Positions 58,508-64,000 of a stretch of 64,000 nucleotides of DNA are shown here, in pieces. The position numbers and the translations under genes were made by a program. This DNA comes from Macrococcoides bohemicum (lineage in GTDB: Bacteria > Bacillota > Bacilli > Staphylococcales > Staphylococcaceae), in NCBI RefSeq assembly GCF_003259675.1, contig NZ_PZJG01000004.1:62001-126000 (forward strand), written 5' to 3'. The notes under the pieces are model-generated. The model was not told the origin of the DNA. It did no database searches and saw nothing but the letters and a program-made list of their open reading frames with translations. Position 1 is the stretch's first letter. Each line of letters starts with the position of its first letter.

Positions 58508-59323
58508 TCAATTAAAACCTTTCCAGTTTTTTACGACTTTCTCAAATGAATCTCTGCTCACCAGGATACGTGGCAGCGTGTAATTATAATCATCGACGTG
58601 AATCGGCGTCTCCTTCAGCACATAGGCATGACGGATTGCCGAGTGCTCCAGCGTATCGATCACTTCATCGTCATACTGCCCGTATGGATAGGCAAGAGAA
58701 GTGGCCTTCTTGTTAAAGTGCTGATCGAGATACTTGACGCTCCTGTCGATATCCGCACCGGCCTCGCTAGAGTGCTTCACTAGGTCTGAGGTCGAACGCT
58801 TCAAGTTATGCAGATCATGTGTATGTGAATTGAACTGCCATATGCCGGATGCTTCCATCTCCTTAAGCGCCTTCAGATCGATCAACTTAAGGTTATGGAA
58901 CGAGTCATCCCCTACATGACCCGTAATCACGAAACCCGTCGCCGGAATGCCACGTTCCTTGAGGATTGAATGTGCCAGTTTTAGCGCTGACTGATCCATA
59001 TCGTCGAAGTTCACCCATACACAGCGCTCAGGAAACTTACCATGCTTCTTGCCCTGAATCAACGTCTCTTCTGTAACAAAAGTCGCGTCATGTGCAACCA
59101 GCCAGTCCATCTGTGCCTCAAACTCACTATCCTTAATCGAATAGAAGTTCAGTTCTTTATTCGAAGTGAGCAGCCTGATGGTATTCGTAAACAGATTATC
59201 TTTAATCAGTCGATGATAGTTGAGCGCAAGACACTGCTTAGACACATCATTACTCTTTGCCTCTACCGGCTGTCCATTCAGCAATAGCAAAGCAATTAGC
59301 AACAGACTAATCCATCGTTTCAT
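58508..59323 (-). CDS. icaB: PNAG N-deacetylase IcaB
   Basis: A 271-residue secreted polysaccharide deacetylase. The signal peptide ends near VEA at about residue 22. The NodB domain has VNFDDMDQS (catalytic/metal Asp) and SHTHDLHN (metal His). It partially deacetylates PNAG at the surface. It overlaps icaD by 17 bases. Confidence 0.9.
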   Translation of the reverse strand: MKRWISLLLIALLLLNGQPVEAKSNDVSKQCLALNYHRLIKDNLFTNTIRLLTSNKELNFYSIKDSEFEAQMDWLVAHDATFVTEETLIQGKKHGKFPERCVWVNFDDMDQSALKLAHSILKERGIPATGFVITGHVGDDSFHNLKLIDLKALKEMEASGIWQFNSHTHDLHNLKRSTSDLVKHSSEAGADIDRSVKYLDQHFNKKATSLAYPYGQYDDEVIDTLEHSAIRHAYVLKETPIHVDDYNYTLPRILVSRDSFEKVVKNWKGFN

Positions 59324-59621
59324 AACGGCGCTTCCTCCATTTCGTCAGACTGAACGTACTCAGCAGATAGACGGTGACGACACCAACCGCTGCCAGAAGA
59401 CCCATCATCGTATGGTCCAGCGCACGCTTCTCCAGGTTAAAGATATTTCTGAAGAACAGAGCCACTTCAAAATCCTGCAATGAGAACAAAGCAAACAGGA
59501 TGAACACCGATATCAGACAATATAACCATAACGTGCCTGAGAGTATATAGAGCACACACTCATTGAAGAAGTTCAATGTAGACTTTACTGTTGGATGTTT
59601 CCTCTGTCCGGACTTGACCAT
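59307..59621 (-). CDS. icaD: PNAG synthase accessory protein IcaD
   Basis: A 104-residue protein with two transmembrane helices (about 25-48 and 73-92). Its start, MVKSGQRKHPTVKSTLNF, resembles the staphylococcal IcaD N-terminus. It supports full activity of IcaA. The ATG lies 37 bases inside the icaA 3' end; the protein match supports this overlapping start. Confidence 0.88.
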   Translation of the reverse strand: MVKSGQRKHPTVKSTLNFFNECVLYILSGTLWLYCLISVFILFALFSLQDFEVALFFRNIFNLEKRALDHTMMGLLAAVGVVTVYLLSTFSLTKWRKRRYETMD

Positions 59622-60829
59622 GTCGCAAACTCCCCTTTCTTACGGCGCAGTGCTTTAGGAAAGGCAAACACTGCAACACACGCATTAATCAACCAGTAGA
59701 AGGTCGGATACCAGCATAAGAAGAACAGATAGAAGAAGTTCTTGCGCTCATATCTGCTATCTATCACAAGTGACACCGTAAACTGAATGATGTTCACCGT
59801 CGTCAGAATGATAGAACCAATGATCAGCAAATTCACATTGTAAGCATAGAAGTAATAATCCAGAACGTCGATGTTGATGATAGTAAAAGCCAGCAAGAAT
59901 AATACTGAGTAGACCCAGATGATAGAAATAAGCTGTTCCAGGTATAATAACCATAACGGCAGGTTCGGTTGCTTCAGCATCGATTTAAACTCTCTCAAGA
60001 CAACCTCGTGTCCCCCTTGAGCCCATCTCAAACGCTGTTTCCATATGCCGGTGAACGTCTCAGGAACGAGCATCCAGCACAACGCACGAGGTTCATAGCG
60101 GATCTCAAAATGGTTCAAATGGAATTTCCAGGACACTGCAATATCTTCTGTGATCATATCATCATCCCAGTACCCTACCGCTTCAAGGGCTGACTTTCTG
60201 AACAGCGTGAACACACCTGAAATCGTATTGACATAGCCATTCAACGTCTGTGCACGCTTGATACTCCCGATGATACTTGCATATTCAACTGTCTGGATCT
60301 TACCTAGGATAGACGACTTGTTTCTGATGCGCGGATTGCCAGTCACAGCACCGAGATTTGGCGCATGTCTAAAGTTGTCTATCATGAAGTAAGGCGCGGC
60401 ATCGTCAATAATCGTATCTGCATCGATACCCATGACGAAATCATACTGCGCATGTTTCACTGCTGTATTCAGCGCATTCGCCTTACCTCTGTTCTGTTGT
60501 AAATCGATGAATCTGAAGTCGTAATGATCTTTGAGCGCGTTAATTTTCTCTGCTGTATTATCGCTACTCCCATCATTTATCAAGATAATCTCTTTCTTCG
60601 GATAAGAGAGCTTTAGCACGTTGACCAACGTCTCCTCTAATGTATCCGCCTCGTTGTAACAAGGAATAAGAAAGGAAATCCCTTCATACTCATCCCTCTC
60701 TGGTAGCGTTTGCTTCAGTCTTCGCTCTATGAGTAAGAAATAGAGCACTGCACCGATAATCCATACTAAGGACATCAGTACAGGATAGACGATCAGAAAC
60801 CCACCAAAGAAGTTAGCTAAACCTTTCAT
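59585..60829 (-). CDS. icaA: Poly-beta-1,6-N-acetylglucosamine synthase IcaA
   Basis: A 414-residue GT2 processive glycosyltransferase. It has two N-terminal helices, the catalytic domain with CYNEADTLEETL, DGSSDNT, DAD (Asp136/138), TEDIAVSWK and QRLRWAQGG (QxxRW), then three C-terminal helices. It polymerises UDP-GlcNAc into PNAG at the membrane. It is the first gene of icaADBC. No icaR-like regulator lies upstream, unlike in staphylococci. Confidence 0.93.
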   Translation of the reverse strand: MKGLANFFGGFLIVYPVLMSLVWIIGAVLYFLLIERRLKQTLPERDEYEGISFLIPCYNEADTLEETLVNVLKLSYPKKEIILINDGSSDNTAEKINALKDHYDFRFIDLQQNRGKANALNTAVKHAQYDFVMGIDADTIIDDAAPYFMIDNFRHAPNLGAVTGNPRIRNKSSILGKIQTVEYASIIGSIKRAQTLNGYVNTISGVFTLFRKSALEAVGYWDDDMITEDIAVSWKFHLNHFEIRYEPRALCWMLVPETFTGIWKQRLRWAQGGHEVVLREFKSMLKQPNLPLWLLYLEQLISIIWVYSVLFLLAFTIINIDVLDYYFYAYNVNLLIIGSIILTTVNIIQFTVSLVIDSRYERKNFFYLFFLCWYPTFYWLINACVAVFAFPKALRRKKGEFATWSSPDRGNIQQ

Positions 60830-61049
60830 ACCTTCACTTCCTTTTATAAATATAGTGTCATACTTTATTATTATGATTTAAATGAAAATATATAACAAAA
60901 GTACACAACATAGCTTACCACAATATTCTTTAATCACACTCTAATCAAACTCTAGAGTGTAAAAAAGACCCTATTTTCTATGAGAATGAAGTATTAGAAG
61001 AACAAAAAGAGCAGCAACAAAATTATTACAATCTTGAATATATAACGCA
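60830..61049. other. Intergenic gap upstream of icaA, with a coding-like remnant
   Basis: Two hundred and twenty AT-rich bases hold the icaA leader. There is no icaR. A plus-strand stretch (about 60923-61063) is open for about 45 codons without a start, reading DPIFYENEVLEEQKEQQQ; it may be a gene remnant or chance. Confidence 0.4.
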
Positions 61050-61084
61050 AAAAAATCACCCCTGATATATATATCGAGGGGTGA
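61050..61084 (-). terminator. Terminator of the polysaccharide cluster
   Basis: TCACCCCT pairs with AGGGGTGA, extended by an inner GATAT/ATATC; on the minus strand TTTTTTTG follows. Confidence 0.9.
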
Positions 61085-61102
61085 CATAACTTAAGTTATA
61101 TA

Positions 61103-61729
61103 TTATGCAGAACCTTTACCAGCAATTACTTGCCAGAAAGTAAGCCATATAATCTTCAAATCTAACATTAAACTTTGATTTTCTAAATAGTATAGATCAT
61201 ATTTAATCTTGTCTCCATGGTTCATATCACTTCGTCCATTTACCTGAGCCCAACCAGTGATACCTGGTTTGACATTCAACCGTTGTCTTTGATTATCATC
61301 ATACTGTTCAGTAATTTCTATTATTTCAGGACGTGGCCCGACAATACTCATCTCACCTTTTAACACATTATAAAACTGTGGAAGTTCATCCAGCGAATAT
61401 TTTCTTATGATTTTTCCGAAATTCGTTATGTTAGGATTCGAATCTGAGGTTGTTTTAAATACGAAATCATCAGGAACATGACCATTCCAAGCTTTGTACG
61501 GATTTTCTTTTTTCACAGAATTATTATTCACTTTCATAGAACGCAATTTATAGATATCAAAAGGTTCATCATTTAAACCACTTCTTTTTTGTTTAAAAAA
61601 TACTGGTCCATTATCTTCTTTTTTTATTTTATAAGCAGCATATACAATAACAGGAGCTATAACTCCTAAAGCAGCAGCACTTGCAGTGATGTCCAATGCA
61701 CGCTTAATGACTTTCCCAAATATATTCAT
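61103..61729 (-). CDS. Undecaprenyl-phosphate sugar phosphotransferase
   Basis: A 208-residue bacterial sugar transferase (PF02397 type). One N-terminal membrane segment (about 12-32) precedes VFFKQKRSGLNDEPFDIYKLRSM, SLDELPQF, MSIVGPRPE and KPGITGWAQVNGRSD. It transfers a sugar phosphate to the lipid carrier, the first step of capsule or EPS repeat assembly. The donor sugar is unknown. It overlaps the upstream gene by 26 bases and is last in the cluster. Confidence 0.92.
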   Translation of the reverse strand: MNIFGKVIKRALDITASAAALGVIAPVIVYAAYKIKKEDNGPVFFKQKRSGLNDEPFDIYKLRSMKVNNNSVKKENPYKAWNGHVPDDFVFKTTSDSNPNITNFGKIIRKYSLDELPQFYNVLKGEMSIVGPRPEIIEITEQYDDNQRQRLNVKPGITGWAQVNGRSDMNHGDKIKYDLYYLENQSLMLDLKIIWLTFWQVIAGKGSA

Positions 61730-62645
61730 TAATTTTATGTATCCTTTCTATTTCCGTGTCGGATAAACTATCTCTTCTTTTCACTCCGCCAAAACCATCA
61801 GCCAAACCAATTACTGTTTTTGGATTTGAAATATTATCAACGATAACATCATTCTCTTTGCCAATGATGCCGCCACCAACAAGAATAATCCCTTCAACTT
61901 CTTTCCTTCCGATGCAATTAAGAAATGGATTATTAGTAAGAGACTTAATATGACTTTCTAATATTACATCGCCCATTCTTACATCAACTCTTCTAATATC
62001 TAAACCTTGTTCATTGCCTTTAGCAATAAAATCTTTAGAAAAGTTTCCTATCCCACCATCTAGGCAAAGTGCATCATTATCAAGATAACTTAAATAAGTT
62101 GAGTCAATTGCTTCATTTGCAGAAACAAATGATACAAAACAATTCAATTTAACTTGTTGATTATATATATGTACTTTATTTTGATTAAAAGTCATTTGAT
62201 CAACAATGTTCTTTATGTTAACAACCTTTTCCTTATCTCTGCCCAATAAATAGATATTTGCATTTCTTTCCGCAAATCGAATAGCTAGTTTAGTAGCGAT
62301 ATTTCCGGTACCATATATTCCTACATTTATATTTGTCAATGTATTATCAAAATAATTCAACACGGAGAGATCTGCGGCTTCAAGCGTGATATCATTCGGT
62401 TTATAAGGAATACATTTAATTTCTTTTATTGCTTTTGCAATATCAAATAATGAAATACCTTGTTTCGTTTCACAGTCAATGACGAATAAGATATCCTCAT
62501 CATTATTTTCTAAAAGGAAAGTAATTAATACATCTTTATGAGTTATCAATACATTTCTACAATAAGTATTAAAAATATATTTTTTAGGTAATTCTAAGAA
62601 TTCTGTATTGTGTTTCGAAGTTGTACTTATAAAAATATAGTTCAT
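61704..62645 (-). CDS. Unrecognised Rossmann-fold protein of the polysaccharide cluster
   Basis: A 313-residue soluble protein. A nucleotide-binding GIYGTGNIATKLAIRFAERN occurs at about 108-127, and the chain has a shikimate-dehydrogenase-like order: an N-terminal alpha/beta part, then the dinucleotide domain, then DGGIGNFSKDFI and LVGGGIIG. No catalytic residue set is assignable. It is embedded between a glycosyltransferase and the sugar phosphotransferase, so a role in making or modifying a sugar is possible but unproven. Confidence 0.7.
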   Translation of the reverse strand: MNYIFISTTSKHNTEFLELPKKYIFNTYCRNVLITHKDVLITFLLENNDEDILFVIDCETKQGISLFDIAKAIKEIKCIPYKPNDITLEAADLSVLNYFDNTLTNINVGIYGTGNIATKLAIRFAERNANIYLLGRDKEKVVNIKNIVDQMTFNQNKVHIYNQQVKLNCFVSFVSANEAIDSTYLSYLDNDALCLDGGIGNFSKDFIAKGNEQGLDIRRVDVRMGDVILESHIKSLTNNPFLNCIGRKEVEGIILVGGGIIGKENDVIVDNISNPKTVIGLADGFGGVKRRDSLSDTEIERIHKINEYIWESH

Positions 62646-62654
62646 AATAACTCC

Positions 62655-63842
62655 TTATTTAGATGTGATATCTTTAAAATCATTTAACAATATTTGGATG
62701 AACTTATCCTTACCAAAATTATCGTTATAATACTCTATACCTTTAATACCAGACTTCTTAAGTTCGTCATATTTATTAACAAATTGGTTAATATTTTCAG
62801 CTAATTTTATTTCATCTTCAGCCGGTGAAACAATACCAGCTTTTGATTCTTTAATAACATCAGCAGCCTCACCATTTATTGACCCTATAATAAATTTTCC
62901 ACTTTTTAAATATGATTGAACTTTCGCAGGAAGTGTATAAGATATGACTTCATCATTTTTCATCGTAACGAGTAGCGCATCACTATTTTCCATGACAGAT
63001 TTCATCTGTTCTACGGGCTTTCTACCATGGAATTTAATCTTACCAATAACATTTAGTTCATTTGCAAGTTTTTCTAGAGATTCTTTTTTCGATCCATCAC
63101 CAACAATATGAAGAACTACTTTCTCATCTACATTTTTCATTGCTTTGATAGCAACTTCTAAACCTTGCATTTCCCCAATATTACCTGTAAATGAAATATT
63201 AATTTTATTCTTTGGAAAATTTATATCAGTATCAGCATAATCTGAGTTCTCATCTACTGCGTATTGAGGATTGTATACGAAATCACCTTGAATTTTAAGC
63301 GTTTGTTTAAAATACTTTTCAAAAGACTTACTTGAAATCTCAATTCTATCAATTGCTTTATAAATCTTCTTACTAATTAATTTGATAATGTTATATATAA
63401 TCGAATTTTTCTTAATTCCTCCTGATACTAGGCTTTCCGGCCATAAATCAAGACAATATAAAATTATAGGTCTATTTATTCGTTTTTTTAATACTATTGC
63501 AGGAATTGCCATGAATACAGGCGATAATTGATATACAAATATCTCATCATAACTATCTTCTAATTTTCTAGCATAGTTTGAAGCTTTCATAGCATATGAA
63601 AGATAATTAAGAAAAAGGTTTTTTGTACCTTTCTTTCTCGGTCTTATAGGTAATCTAACGATTTTCACTCCGTCTACTTCACTGTTTCCAGCTTTATATC
63701 CAGATATTAATTCACCTTTAGGATAATTCGGTAGACCAGTAACAACTGTAACCTCATGTCCTAGTTCTACTAAACGCTTCATTTTATCATGAATAAGAAA
63801 TGGTTCTGGTTCGTAATACTGTGAAAATACAATAATATTCAA
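62655..63842 (-). CDS. Family 4 glycosyltransferase
   Basis: A 395-residue GT-B enzyme (WbuB-like). The N-terminal part has SQYYEPEPFLIHDKMKRLVE and GLPNYPKGEL; the C-terminal GT4 domain has FTGNIGEMQGLEVAI, HIVGDGSKKE, FHGRKPVEQM and a short E-x-x-x motif region. The start is TTG at 63842, nine bases after AAGGA; no ATG is in reach. It probably adds a sugar to the lipid-linked repeat. Confidence 0.88.
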   Translation of the reverse strand: MNIIVFSQYYEPEPFLIHDKMKRLVELGHEVTVVTGLPNYPKGELISGYKAGNSEVDGVKIVRLPIRPRKKGTKNLFLNYLSYAMKASNYARKLEDSYDEIFVYQLSPVFMAIPAIVLKKRINRPIILYCLDLWPESLVSGGIKKNSIIYNIIKLISKKIYKAIDRIEISSKSFEKYFKQTLKIQGDFVYNPQYAVDENSDYADTDINFPKNKINISFTGNIGEMQGLEVAIKAMKNVDEKVVLHIVGDGSKKESLEKLANELNVIGKIKFHGRKPVEQMKSVMENSDALLVTMKNDEVISYTLPAKVQSYLKSGKFIIGSINGEAADVIKESKAGIVSPAEDEIKLAENINQFVNKYDELKKSGIKGIEYYNDNFGKDKFIQILLNDFKDITSK

Positions 63843-63857
63843 ATGATCAAGTCCTTA

Positions 63858-64000
63858 TTATAATATTTCTTTTAATTGATATAAATTCCCCATGTTAAAG
63901 TATTGATAGTTACTATGTGTTGAAACAATATTTTTAGTATCGATAATAATATTATGATTCATTAGTTCAGCTACATTGTCTAAATCTTTAAATTCATTAT
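63858..64000 (-). CDS. C-terminal end of a probable nucleotide-sugar dehydrogenase (partial)
   Basis: The last 47 codons before TAA at 63858-63860 read NEFKDLDNVAELMNHNIIID and then TKNIVSTHSN onwards, like the C-terminal domain of UDP-sugar dehydrogenases (IIDTKNIV-type strand). The start is outside the window. Such an enzyme would supply a uronic or mannosaminuronic acid. The call rests on a short fragment. Confidence 0.6.
   Translation of the reverse strand, partial: NEFKDLDNVAELMNHNIIIDTKNIVSTHSNYQYFNMGNLYQLKEIL

Overview
The window is low-GC Firmicute DNA from the family Staphylococcaceae, most likely Macrococcus or a close relative. Gene order follows the Staphylococcus chromosome for most of its length: ctaAB-pyc-ftsW-ylaN, typA, yktABC, potABCD, pdhABCD, def, rpoY-rnjA, ktrC-cydAB, ptsHI, the pur operon and folD. 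It also carries a full ctaCDEFG cytochrome c oxidase set with a haem c domain fused to subunit II (caa3 type). As far as I know Staphylococcus lacks this set and Macrococcus has it. The genus call is inference from synteny and gene content.

Layout. 1-6900: caa3 oxidase, its haem O/A synthases and assembly factor. 6900-17100: pyruvate carboxylase, ftsW, the ylaNLHF/typA group, a frameshifted NERD-domain gene and an inositol monophosphatase. 17200-23500: YktB, a DUF4064 membrane protein, and the spermidine/putrescine importer potABCD behind an XRE-cupin regulator. 23500-31100: pyruvate dehydrogenase operon, YkyA lipoprotein, peptide deformylase, YkrA phosphatase. 31100-37600: rpoY-rnjA, ktrC, cytochrome bd oxidase, a glutaredoxin-like protein and a metallophosphoesterase. 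37600-43400: ptsHI, a DUF697 protein, an rRNA methyltransferase, a candidate small RNA, a membrane protein and a 43-residue acidic protein behind a sigma-B-type promoter. 43400-54500: the complete eleven-gene purine operon purEKCSQLFMNHD, with folD divergent. 55700-60830: flavohaemoglobin hmp, divergent nsrR, and icaADBC for poly-N-acetylglucosamine. 61100-64000: the end of a capsule/exopolysaccharide cluster.

The theme is central and respiratory metabolism. Two terminal oxidases (caa3 and bd), pyruvate dehydrogenase, pyruvate carboxylase and the PTS phosphocarriers share the window. TGTGAC-type boxes lie upstream of cta and cyd, and cre-like CcpA sites lie upstream of pyc and pdh, suggesting joint control by respiration and carbon status. 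The NO-responsive hmp/nsrR pair has a matching operator. Most operons are closed by clear intrinsic terminators, many bidirectional between convergent genes.

The least explained elements are an 84-nt minus-strand RNA with its own promoter and terminator (about 41628-41711), a poly-A frameshift in the NERD gene, the sigma-B-type small gene, a GC-rich block running from purE through icaA with no icaR beside ica, and an unrecognised Rossmann-fold gene in the polysaccharide cluster. No rRNA, tRNA, CRISPR array, phage or intact insertion sequence was seen.
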